From: Rhizobiaceae bacterium
GTDB lineage: Bacteria; Pseudomonadota; Alphaproteobacteria; Rhizobiales; Rhizobiaceae
Direction: 5' to 3'
NCBI GenBank assembly: GCA_025698895.1
Contig: JAILWO010000001.1
Span: 1,833,001-1,897,000 of the forward strand
Length of the DNA: 64,000 nt
How positions within the stretch are numbered: position 1 is the stretch's first letter; each line of letters starts with the position of its first letter. Below the pieces are notes generated by a model. It ran no database searches. It worked only from the letters and a program-made list of their open reading frames with translations, and was not told the DNA's origin. The position numbers and the translations under genes are program-made. Positions 18,192-26,077 of this stretch are shown piece by piece.

Positions 18192-19721
18192 GTGGACAGC
18201 GAGGCTATCCACGATATTTTCATCGTTGGCGGCGGCATCAACGGATGCGGCATCGCGCGGGACGCCGTCGGCCGCGGCTATTCGGTCTATCTTGCCGAGA
18301 TGAATGACCTCGCCAGCGGCACATCCTCCTGGTCGACCAAGCTGATCCATGGCGGTCTGCGCTATCTGGAGCACTACGAGTTCCGGCTGGTGCGCGAGGC
18401 GCTGATGGAGCGCGAGGTGCTGTGGCGCAATGCCCCGCACATCATCTGGCCCCTGCGTTTCGTGTTACCGCACGCAAAGGGCATCCGGCCCGCCTGGCTC
18501 ATCCGCCTCGGCCTGTTCCTTTACGACCACATTGGCGGTCGGCGCATGCTGCCGCCGACGCGCACGCTCGACATGCGCACCGATCCGGCCGGCCGACCGC
18601 TCAAGCCGCTTTTTCGCCGCGCCTTCGAATATTCCGACTGTTGGGTCAACGATTCCCGGCTGGTCGTGCTCAATGCGCGCGACGCGGCCGACCGGGGTGC
18701 CGTCATCCGTACCCGCGCCAAGGTCGTCGACGCCAGGCGCGAGGGGAACCTCTGGTCGGTGAGCGTGGAGGACACGACGAGCGGGAAGCGCTCGACCGTG
18801 AAGGCGAGACTGATGGTCAATGCCGCCGGCCCGTGGGTCGACAGTGTCCTGGGAACTGCTTTCGGCCGCAACGATGTCCACAATGTGCGCCTTGTTCAGG
18901 GCAGCCATATCGTCGTGCACAGGAAATTCGACGATCCGCGTGCCTTCTTCTTCCAGAACCGCGACGGCCGCATCATCTTCGCCATTCCCTACGAGCGCGA
19001 CTTCACGCTGATCGGCACGACTGACCGCGACTATGAGGGCGATCCGTCGGGAGTGGAGATCAGCGACGACGAAACCGATTACCTCTGCGAGGCGGCCAGC
19101 GAATATTTCGCCGAACCGGTGCGCCGCGACGACATCGTGTGGACCTATTCGGGCGTGCGCCCGCTCTATGACGATGGTGCTTCTAAGGCCCAGGAGGCGA
19201 CGCGCGACTATGTGCTCGTCTCGGATGGTTCGGCGGGCACAGCGCCGCTGCTCAACATCTTCGGTGGGAAGATCACGACCTACCGACGGCTGGCCGAGGC
19301 CATGCTGGAGCGGATCGAGGGCCATCTCGGCAAGAAGGGCCCGCCCTGGACCAGGGACGCGCCGCTGCCGGGCGGGGACTTCGCCGCCGACGGTTATGAC
19401 GGCGAGGTGGCCTCGCTGCGCCGGGATTATCCGTTCCTGGCCGAGGATCATGCGGCAAGGCTCGTGCGGCTTTACGGAACCGACGCAGGGTCCGTGCTTG
19501 GCGCGGCCGTGTCGGTGACGGATCTTGGGCGGCATTTCGGCGCCGATCTCTACGAAGTCGAGGTGCGTTGGCTGATCGAAAGGGAATGGGCGAGAACCGC
19601 CGACGATGTATTGTGGCGTCGGACCAAGCGTGGCCTCAAGCTGCGCCCGGAGGAGGCCGCGAAGCTGGAAGACTACATGCGTGAAACCGGCGCGGGCGCG
19701 AGGTCGGCCGCCGCGGAGTAG
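18192..19721 (+). CDS. glpD: Aerobic glycerol-3-phosphate dehydrogenase
   Basis: This FAD-dependent enzyme of about 509 residues oxidises glycerol-3-phosphate to dihydroxyacetone phosphate at the membrane and feeds the quinone pool. The FAD motif IFIVGGGINGCGIARDA starts the protein. It is followed by LASGTSSWSTKLIHGGLRYLE, the later FAD contact NAAGPWVDS, and NIFGGKITTYRRLAE. I chose the GTG at 18192, after GGGGGAGG, because it fits the usual N-terminus; the spacing is short and an ATG at 18162 is the alternative. It heads the glycerol operon. No glycerol kinase gene is in the window, so that step must be encoded elsewhere. Confidence 0.93.
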   Translation: MDSEAIHDIFIVGGGINGCGIARDAVGRGYSVYLAEMNDLASGTSSWSTKLIHGGLRYLEHYEFRLVREALMEREVLWRNAPHIIWPLRFVLPHAKGIRPAWLIRLGLFLYDHIGGRRMLPPTRTLDMRTDPAGRPLKPLFRRAFEYSDCWVNDSRLVVLNARDAADRGAVIRTRAKVVDARREGNLWSVSVEDTTSGKRSTVKARLMVNAAGPWVDSVLGTAFGRNDVHNVRLVQGSHIVVHRKFDDPRAFFFQNRDGRIIFAIPYERDFTLIGTTDRDYEGDPSGVEISDDETDYLCEAASEYFAEPVRRDDIVWTYSGVRPLYDDGASKAQEATRDYVLVSDGSAGTAPLLNIFGGKITTYRRLAEAMLERIEGHLGKKGPPWTRDAPLPGGDFAADGYDGEVASLRRDYPFLAEDHAARLVRLYGTDAGSVLGAAVSVTDLGRHFGADLYEVEVRWLIEREWARTADDVLWRRTKRGLKLRPEEAAKLEDYMRETGAGARSAAAE

Positions 19722-19754
19722 GAACAAGGCCGCTGTCGCCCGGGAGGATGGACG

Positions 19755-20837
19755 ATGCTGGAACTGAGAAACGTAACCAGGCTGGTGGGTGGCGAGGCGC
19801 ATGTTCGCGATGTCTCGCTGCGCTTCGAGCATGGTTCGCTCAACGTCCTCCTGGGGCCGACGCTTTCGGGAAAGACCTCGCTCATGCGCCTGATGGCGGG
19901 GCTGGACCAGCCGAGCGAGGGATCGGTCTGGTTCGACGGCACCGATGTGACGGGCGTGCCTGTCCAGAAGCGCAATGTCGCCATGGTCTATCAGCAGTTC
20001 ATCAATTATCCGGCCATGACGGTCTACGAGAACATCGCCTCGCCGCTGCGCGTGGCCGGGGCGGACCGTGAAACCGTCGACCGTAAGGTACGCCGGGCCG
20101 CGGAGCTCCTGCACCTCGAGCCGCATCTGGAGCGGATGCCGCTCGAACTGTCCGGTGGCCAGCAGCAGCGCACGGCCCTGGCCCGCGCCATCGTCAAGAA
20201 TGCCGGGCTGGTGCTGCTCGATGAACCGCTCGCCAATCTCGACTACAAATTACGCGAGGAACTGCGGGCCGAACTGCCGCGCCTGTTTTCCGAGTCGGGC
20301 GCGATCTTCGTCTATGCCACGACCGAGCCGCATGAGGCGCTGCTTCTGGGCGGCGTTACCGCAACCCTGAGCGAAGGCCGCGTCACCCAGTTCGGCCCCA
20401 CCGTCGAGGTGTTCCGCCGCCCGGTCGACCTCGTGACAGCCCGCACCTTCTCCGATCCGCCCCTCAATTCGATCGAGCTCGTCAAGCAGGGATCGAAGTT
20501 TCGCCTGGACGACCAGGACGTGCTCGACGTTCCCGCCGGGATGTCCGGACTGGCGGACGGGCCCTACACGCTAGGCTTCCAGCCGCACCATCTGTCTCTG
20601 GCCCCGCAGTCGGCCGGCGCCGCGAAGCTGCGCGCCAAGGTGAAGGTTACCGAAATTACTGGCTCCGAGAGTTTCGTGCACCTTGCCTATGCCGATGCGA
20701 GCTGGGTCCTGCTGACCCATGGCATCCATCATTTCGAACCGGGCCAGGACATCGACATTCATCTCGATCCGAGGCGGCTGATGATATTCGACCGCGAAGG
20801 CAGGGCGGTGGCCGCGCCGCTCGCCGAGGCCGCCTAG
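19755..20837 (+). CDS. glpS: Glycerol ABC transporter ATPase GlpS
   Basis: This 360-residue ABC ATPase is the first of two different ATPases in the glycerol operon described from Rhizobium leguminosarum. Walker A is GPTLSGKT (34-41), the signature LSGGQ (132-136) is intact, and Walker B is LVLLDEP (152-158). The H-loop, normally VTHDQ, reads ATTEP, so the switch histidine is threonine (T190). A TOBE-like C-terminal region follows from about residue 235. Together with GlpT it should form a heterodimer in which only one ATP site is complete. The ATG at 19755 follows GGGAGGATGGACG. Confidence 0.92.
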   Translation: MLELRNVTRLVGGEAHVRDVSLRFEHGSLNVLLGPTLSGKTSLMRLMAGLDQPSEGSVWFDGTDVTGVPVQKRNVAMVYQQFINYPAMTVYENIASPLRVAGADRETVDRKVRRAAELLHLEPHLERMPLELSGGQQQRTALARAIVKNAGLVLLDEPLANLDYKLREELRAELPRLFSESGAIFVYATTEPHEALLLGGVTATLSEGRVTQFGPTVEVFRRPVDLVTARTFSDPPLNSIELVKQGSKFRLDDQDVLDVPAGMSGLADGPYTLGFQPHHLSLAPQSAGAAKLRAKVKVTEITGSESFVHLAYADASWVLLTHGIHHFEPGQDIDIHLDPRRLMIFDREGRAVAAPLAEAA

Positions 20838-20847
20838 GGAGACCGGC

Positions 20848-21936
20848 ATGGCGCGCATCGATCTCCAGCATATCCGTCACGCCTATATGTCGAACCCCGC
20901 AGGCGAGGCCGACTATGCCTTGAAGGAAGTGCACCATACCTTCGAAGACGGCGGGGCCTATGCGCTTCTGGGCCCTTCCGGCTGCGGCAAGACCACGCTT
21001 CTCAACATCATCTCCGGACTTCTGCATCCGTCGGAAGGCCGGCTCTTGTTCGACGGAAACGACGTCACGGAACTGTCGACGCAGGAGCGCAATATCGCCC
21101 AGGTGTTTCAGTTCCCCGTCATCTACGACACGATGACGGTGCGCGAGAACCTGGCGTTCCCGCTGCGCAATCGCGGTGTTCCCGAAGACGAGGTCGGCCG
21201 CAAGGTTTCCGAAATCCTGGCGATGATCGATCTGGAAGCTCGCGCCGACCGCAAGGCGAGAGGCCTGACCGCCGACCAGAAGCAGAAGATCTCGCTCGGG
21301 CGCGGCCTTGTGCGCTCCGATGTCAACGCGATCCTGTTCGACGAGCCGCTGACGGTGATCGACCCTCACATGAAATGGGTGCTCCGCTCGCAGCTCAAGC
21401 TGCTTCACAAGCAGTTCGGCTACACAATGGTCTACGTCACGCACGATCAGACCGAGGCGCTTACCTTCGCCGAGCGGGTTGTCGTCATGTATGAGGGCGA
21501 GATTGTCCAGATCGGCACGCCCGATGAATTGTTTGATCGGCCGGACCACACCTTCGTCGGCTATTTCATCGGATCGCCCGGTATGAACGTGGTACCCGTC
21601 ACCGTGGAGGGCGATCGCGCCCGCTTCGGCCAGCAGGACATTCGCCTGCCTGCCGCGCCCGCCGGCGGCGGCGGCGCGCTGGAACTGGGCATCCGCCCGG
21701 AATTCGTTTCGGTCGGGACCGAGGGAATGCCGGCCCGTATCGTCAAGGTCGAGGATATCGGCCGCCAGAAGATCGTGCGCGCCGAACTGGAAGGCCACGC
21801 CGTCGCCGCGATCGTCGGCGAGGATGCGGAACTCCCCGCCGAGCCGCGACTGTCGTTCAGGACGGACGCGATCAGCCTCTATGCCGACAGCCGTCGCCGG
21901 CCTTATGCGGGCGAGGCGGGGGGAGGCTTGTCATGA
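20848..21936 (+). CDS. glpT: Glycerol ABC transporter ATPase GlpT
   Basis: This 362-residue ABC ATPase is the partner of GlpS. Walker A GPSGCGKT (42-49), Walker B AILFDEP (161-167) and the H-loop VTHDQ (H199) are standard. The signature motif is LTADQ (140-144) instead of LSGGQ, so the Ser/Gly pair that contacts ATP across the dimer is missing. That defect complements the one in GlpS. The gene follows glpS by 10 nt and overlaps the permease gene glpP by 4 nt. The symbol is the rhizobial one and is unrelated to the E. coli glycerol-3-phosphate antiporter of the same name. Confidence 0.92.
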   Translation: MARIDLQHIRHAYMSNPAGEADYALKEVHHTFEDGGAYALLGPSGCGKTTLLNIISGLLHPSEGRLLFDGNDVTELSTQERNIAQVFQFPVIYDTMTVRENLAFPLRNRGVPEDEVGRKVSEILAMIDLEARADRKARGLTADQKQKISLGRGLVRSDVNAILFDEPLTVIDPHMKWVLRSQLKLLHKQFGYTMVYVTHDQTEALTFAERVVVMYEGEIVQIGTPDELFDRPDHTFVGYFIGSPGMNVVPVTVEGDRARFGQQDIRLPAAPAGGGGALELGIRPEFVSVGTEGMPARIVKVEDIGRQKIVRAELEGHAVAAIVGEDAELPAEPRLSFRTDAISLYADSRRRPYAGEAGGGLS

Positions 21937-22805
21937 ACAAGACGTGGAACAACCGCGCCTGGTTCATGGTGCTGCCGGTGCTGGTGCTGGTCGCCTTTTC
22001 GGCCGTCATTCCGCTGATGACGGTCGTCAACTATTCCGTGCAGGACACGTTCGGCAACAACGTCTTCTTCTGGGCCGGCACCGAATGGTACGAGGACGTG
22101 CTTGCCTCCGAGCGGTTCTGGAACGCGATGGGCCGCAACCTCGCCTTCTCCGCGATCATTCTCGCCATCGAGATACCGCTTGGCATCTTCATTGCCCTGA
22201 ACATGCCGCGCTCGGGTTGGGGCGTCCCGGTCTGTCTCGTGCTGATGGCGCTGCCGCTGCTGATCCCGTGGAATGTGGTCGGCACCATCTGGCAGGTCTT
22301 CGGCCGTGTCGATATCGGCCTGCTCGGCCACACGATGAACGCGATCGGCCTCGACTACAACTATGTCAACGATCCGTTCGACGCCTGGATCACGGTGATC
22401 GTCATGGACGTGTGGCACTGGACCAGCCTCGTCGTCCTGCTTTGCTATGCCGGCCTCGTCTCGATCCCGGACGCCTATTACCAGGCGGCCAAGATCGACG
22501 GCGCCTCGCGCTGGGCTGTGTTCCGCTACATCCAGCTTCCGAAGATGAACCGCGTTCTCCTGATCGCGATCCTGCTGCGCTTCATGGACTCCTTCATGAT
22601 CTATACCGAGCCCTTCGTCGTCACCGGCGGTGGTCCGGGCAACACCACGACCTTCCTGTCCATCGATCTGGTCAAGATCGCGATCGGACAGTTCGACCTC
22701 GGCCCGGCCGCGGCTATGTCGATCATCTACTTCCTGATCATCCTGGCGCTGTCCTGGGTCTTCTACACCGTCATGACCAATGTCGGTGCGGAGAGGGAGC
22801 GCTAG
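21933..22805 (+). CDS. glpP: Glycerol ABC transporter permease GlpP
   Basis: This 290-residue permease of the MalF/UgpA type has about six transmembrane segments. The first is WFMVLPVLVLVAFSAVIPLM, followed by NYSVQDTFGNN. The EAA loop reads YYQAAKIDGASRWAVFRYIQ and a GGPGNTTTFL segment follows, both typical of carbohydrate-class ABC permeases. Its ATG overlaps the glpT stop (ATGA), and its stop is immediately before glpQ. With GlpQ it forms the glycerol channel. Confidence 0.9.
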   Translation: MNKTWNNRAWFMVLPVLVLVAFSAVIPLMTVVNYSVQDTFGNNVFFWAGTEWYEDVLASERFWNAMGRNLAFSAIILAIEIPLGIFIALNMPRSGWGVPVCLVLMALPLLIPWNVVGTIWQVFGRVDIGLLGHTMNAIGLDYNYVNDPFDAWITVIVMDVWHWTSLVVLLCYAGLVSIPDAYYQAAKIDGASRWAVFRYIQLPKMNRVLLIAILLRFMDSFMIYTEPFVVTGGGPGNTTTFLSIDLVKIAIGQFDLGPAAAMSIIYFLIILALSWVFYTVMTNVGAERER

Positions 22806-22806
22806 A

Positions 22807-23724
22807 ATGGCTTCGGCGAAGGAAAACACTGTCACGATGCGCACCGACAGCCTCTCGGGCACGTCGAGGGGGACTGGCATGTCGTCGGATGCCGTCTCGC
22901 GCGCCATGCGCCGGCGCGGCGGCACCTCGCGGTTCTGGTGGCTGGTGCCGACCCTCTACATCACCTTCCTGATGCTGCCGATCTACTGGCTGGTCAACAT
23001 GAGTTTCAAGACCAACCGGGAGATCCTCGGGCCCATCACCTACTTCCCCGCAGACCCGACGCTGCGGAACTACATCATCATCTTTTCCGATGCATCCTGG
23101 TATTCGGGCTACATCAACTCCATCATCTACGTGGTGTTGAACACGGTGATCTCGGTCTCCGTGGCACTGCCTGCGGCCTATGCCTTCTCGCGCTATCGCT
23201 TCCTTGGCGACAAGCACCTGTTCTTCTGGCTCCTGACCAACCGCATGGCGCCGCCCGCCGTTTTCGCGCTGCCCTTCTTCCAGCTTTATTCTGCTTTCGG
23301 TCTGATCGACACGCACATCGCGGTGGCGCTCGCGCACTGCCTGTTCAACGTCCCGCTGGCGGTGTGGATATTGGAGGGCTTCATGTCGGGCGTGCCCAAG
23401 GAGATCGACGAGACAGCCTATATTGACGGCTATTCCTTCCCGCGCTTCTTCGTGAAGATATTCATGCCGCTTATCGCGTCGGGGATAGGGGTCGCCGCCT
23501 TCTTCTGCTTCATGTTCTCATGGGTGGAACTGCTCATCGCGCGCACGCTCACCACCACCGACGCCAAGCCGATCGCCGCCACCATGACGCGAACCGTGTC
23601 CGCTTCCGGCCTCGACTGGGGCGTGCTGGCGGCCGCGGGCGTGCTGACCATCATTCCCGGCGCGCTCGTGATCTGGTTTGTGCGCAACTACATCGCCAAG
23701 GGCTTCGCCCTGGGGAGGGTGTGA
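22807..23724 (+). CDS. glpQ: Glycerol ABC transporter permease GlpQ
   Basis: This 305-residue permease is of the MalG/UgpE type. It has a cytoplasmic start of about 43 residues, then the first membrane segment (LVPTLYITFLMLPIYWLVNM) and the usual SFKTNREI. The EAA loop reads IDETAYIDGYSFPRFFVKIF. The ATG at 22807 has GGGAG 8 nt upstream and begins 1 nt after the glpP stop; later ATGs at 22864 and 22906 would shorten the tail. The stop overlaps a 28-codon reading frame that leads into glpU. Confidence 0.9.
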   Translation: MASAKENTVTMRTDSLSGTSRGTGMSSDAVSRAMRRRGGTSRFWWLVPTLYITFLMLPIYWLVNMSFKTNREILGPITYFPADPTLRNYIIIFSDASWYSGYINSIIYVVLNTVISVSVALPAAYAFSRYRFLGDKHLFFWLLTNRMAPPAVFALPFFQLYSAFGLIDTHIAVALAHCLFNVPLAVWILEGFMSGVPKEIDETAYIDGYSFPRFFVKIFMPLIASGIGVAAFFCFMFSWVELLIARTLTTTDAKPIAATMTRTVSASGLDWGVLAAAGVLTIIPGALVIWFVRNYIAKGFALGRV

Positions 23725-23810
23725 TGACTTCGATCGTGGAGATGGCCGGCAGACCAGAGGGGGGTTGGCGCGAGACGCACGTAACCGCCCTGGGGAGGAC
23801 ATATCCATGA
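23724..23810 (+). CDS. 28-codon small ORF coupled between glpQ and glpU
   Basis: This short frame begins with an ATG sharing its A with the glpQ stop (TGATG) and ends with a TGA inside the ATGA that starts glpU. GGGGAGGG stands 4-5 nt before its ATG. The peptide, starting MTSIVEMAGRPEGG, has no membrane segment and resembles nothing I know. It could be a real small protein, a leader that couples glpU translation to glpQ, or chance. The sequence CCCTGGGGAGG occurs before both its ATG and that of glpU, so a small local duplication could also explain it. Confidence 0.35.
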   Translation: MTSIVEMAGRPEGGWRETHVTALGRTYP

Positions 23811-24214
23811 CCACGACCCGCCGATGGCAGATTCCGCTCGTCGCCGTCCTCACAGCCTACGCCCTTGGCATCTGGCTCCTCACGGCGCAACTGCCGATTA
23901 GGGACGGCGAGGTCGACTGGACCGGCTCACTTTTCCCCGGCGGCTGGATGGCCTGGTCCTTCCCGGCCGCCCTGTTCTTCCTGACGATCTTTCTGCTGCT
24001 GGCATTGATGGCGGTCTGGGAATACGCCCGGCCCGGCGGCCATCCCCGGGTCGGGATGCTGGGCTTCGAGACGACGCGCGGCGACCGTCTCTTTGTCTCT
24101 TTGCTTGGCAGCGCCTTCATCCATCTCGCCTGGCTGGGTCTCGTGGGACCCGGCTTGTGGTGGGCTCTCGCTCTCTCCGTGGTCTACGCCGTCGGCGTGT
24201 TCCGCTACGTGTGA
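23807..24214 (+). CDS. glpU: DUF2160 small membrane protein GlpU
   Basis: This 135-residue membrane protein belongs to the DUF2160 group (GlpU), a component of rhizobial glycerol ABC operons whose exact role is unclear. The conserved part runs from about residue 47: WMAWSFPAALFFLTIFLLL, then TTRGDRLFVSLLGSAFIHLA and a final hydrophobic stretch. About 45 residues before that contain an additional hydrophobic segment (PLVAVLTAYALGIWLL) that I do not remember as usual for this family of about 90-100 residues. The ATG has GGGGAGG 8 nt upstream. Confidence 0.85.
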   Translation: MTTTRRWQIPLVAVLTAYALGIWLLTAQLPIRDGEVDWTGSLFPGGWMAWSFPAALFFLTIFLLLALMAVWEYARPGGHPRVGMLGFETTRGDRLFVSLLGSAFIHLAWLGLVGPGLWWALALSVVYAVGVFRYV

Positions 24215-24288
24215 GGGGGGAAAACGTCGAAGCCGCCGCGTGCCGGCAGCGGCTTCGGATCGCACCTGAAACCTTAGGGAGGTAACCC

Positions 24289-26010
24289 ATGCGACGGCAA
24301 ATTCTACTCACAACCAGCGCGATTGCACTCATGGTCTCGGCGCAATCCGCCTTTGCGGATATGGATGCCGCAAGGCAGTTTCTCGACGCCGAGATCGGCG
24401 ACCTGTCCTCGCTGTCGCGCGAGGATCAGGAAGCCGAGATGCAATGGTTCGTCGACGCGGCCCAGCCCTTCCAGGGCATGGACATCAAGGTCGTCTCGGA
24501 AACCATCACCACCCATGAATATGAAGCGCAGGTGCTCGCGCCGGCTTTCACGGCCATAACTGGCATCAAGGTCACGCATGACCTGATCGGCGAGGGCGAC
24601 GTCGTCGAGAAGCTTCAGACGCAGATGCAGTCGGGCGAGAACATCTACGACGCCTATATCAACGACTCCGACCTGATCGGCACGCACTGGCGCTATCAGC
24701 AGGCCCGGTCGCTGACCGACTGGATGGAAGGCGAGGGCGCCGACGTCACCAATCCGAACCTCGACATCGACGACTTCATCGGCAAGTCCTTCACCACCGC
24801 GCCGGACGGCGATCTCTACCAGCTTCCCGACCAGCAGTTCGCGAACCTCTATTGGTTCCGCTACGACTGGTTCAGCGACGAGAAAAACAAGGCCGACTTC
24901 AAGGAGAAGTACGGCTACGATCTCGGCGTGCCCGTCAACTGGTCGGCCTATGAGGACATCGCCGAGTTCTTCACCGGCCGCGAGATCGACGGCAAGAAGG
25001 TCTACGGCCATATGGACTATGGCAAGAAGGACCCCTCGCTGGGCTGGCGCTTCACCGATGCCTGGCTCTCCATGGCCGGCAATGGTGATAAGGGTATACC
25101 CAACGGCCTGCCGGTCGACGAATGGGGCATCAAGGTCGACGAGAACTCGCGGCCGGTCGGCTCCTGTGTTGCGCGCGGTGGCGATACCAATGGTCCGGCC
25201 GCGGTCTACGCGATCCAGAAATATCTTGACTGGATGAAGGCCTACGCGCCGGCTGCCGCGCAGGGCATGACCTTCTCCGAGTCCGGTCCCGTCCCCTCGC
25301 AGGGCGAGATCGCTCAGCAGATGTTCACCTACACCGCCTTCACGGCCGACTTTGTGAAGGAGGGTCTGCCGGTGGTCAACGAGGACGGCACGCCGAAATG
25401 GCGCTTCGCGCCGTCGCCGCACGGCGTCTACTGGAAGGAGGGCATGAAGCTTGGCTACCAGGACGCCGGTTCCTGGACGCTGATGAAATCGACGCCTGAC
25501 GACCGCGCCAAGGCCGCATGGCTCTACGCGCAGTTCGTCACGTCGAAGACCGTCGACGTGAAGAAGAGCCATGTCGGCCTCACCTTCATTCGCCAGTCGA
25601 CGCTCGATCACGAGTCCTTCACCGAACGGGCGCCCAAGCTCGGCGGCCTGGTCGAGTTCTATCGCTCGCCGGCCCGCCTGCAGTGGTCGCCGACCGGCAC
25701 GAACGTGCCGGACTATCCGAAGCTTGCCCAGCTCTGGTGGCAGGCGATCGGCGATGCCTCGTCTGGCGCGAAGACCGCTCAGGAGGCCATGGACTCTCTA
25801 TGCGCCGAGCAGGAGCAGGTGCTCTCACGCCTCGAGCGCGCCGGCATCCAGGGCGACATCGGTCCGAAGCTCGCCGAGGAGCGCGATCTCGAATACTGGA
25901 ACAAGGATGCCGTGGAGAAGGGCAATCTCGCTCCGCAGCTCAAGATCGAGAACGAGAAGGAAGAGCCGCAGACCGTCAACTATGACGAGCTGGTCAAGAG
26001 CTGGCAGTAG
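24289..26010 (+). CDS. glpV: Glycerol ABC transporter periplasmic binding protein GlpV
   Basis: This 573-residue periplasmic binding protein is unusually large, as is typical for GlpV of rhizobial glycerol transporters. A signal peptide of about 23 residues ends near SAFADMD. Characteristic blocks include VVSETITTHEYEAQVLAPAF, QMQSGENIYDAYINDSDLIG and LPDQQFANLYWFRYDWF. It closes the operon 74 nt after glpU with its own GGGAGG site, and a strong terminator lies 26 nt after its stop. It would bind glycerol in the periplasm. Confidence 0.93.
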   Translation: MRRQILLTTSAIALMVSAQSAFADMDAARQFLDAEIGDLSSLSREDQEAEMQWFVDAAQPFQGMDIKVVSETITTHEYEAQVLAPAFTAITGIKVTHDLIGEGDVVEKLQTQMQSGENIYDAYINDSDLIGTHWRYQQARSLTDWMEGEGADVTNPNLDIDDFIGKSFTTAPDGDLYQLPDQQFANLYWFRYDWFSDEKNKADFKEKYGYDLGVPVNWSAYEDIAEFFTGREIDGKKVYGHMDYGKKDPSLGWRFTDAWLSMAGNGDKGIPNGLPVDEWGIKVDENSRPVGSCVARGGDTNGPAAVYAIQKYLDWMKAYAPAAAQGMTFSESGPVPSQGEIAQQMFTYTAFTADFVKEGLPVVNEDGTPKWRFAPSPHGVYWKEGMKLGYQDAGSWTLMKSTPDDRAKAAWLYAQFVTSKTVDVKKSHVGLTFIRQSTLDHESFTERAPKLGGLVEFYRSPARLQWSPTGTNVPDYPKLAQLWWQAIGDASSGAKTAQEAMDSLCAEQEQVLSRLERAGIQGDIGPKLAEERDLEYWNKDAVEKGNLAPQLKIENEKEEPQTVNYDELVKSWQ

Positions 26011-26035
26011 AAACGACTCGATCCTTTGACGCATT

Positions 26036-26059
26036 GAATGGGGGCTGCGGCCCCCATTC
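26036..26059. terminator. Bidirectional terminator between glpV and GMC oxidoreductase
   Basis: A perfect 10-bp stem (GAATGGGGGC paired with GCCCCCATTC) with a TGCG loop sits between two convergent genes. TACTTT follows on the plus strand. It can serve both the glycerol operon and the opposing GMC gene. Confidence 0.8.
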
Positions 26060-26077
26060 TACTTTCGGGCGTAGATG

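Noticed and set aside
18465-20126. 553-codon minus-strand frame opposite glpD and glpS
   Set aside because: It spans two well-supported genes on the other strand and has no recognisable motif.
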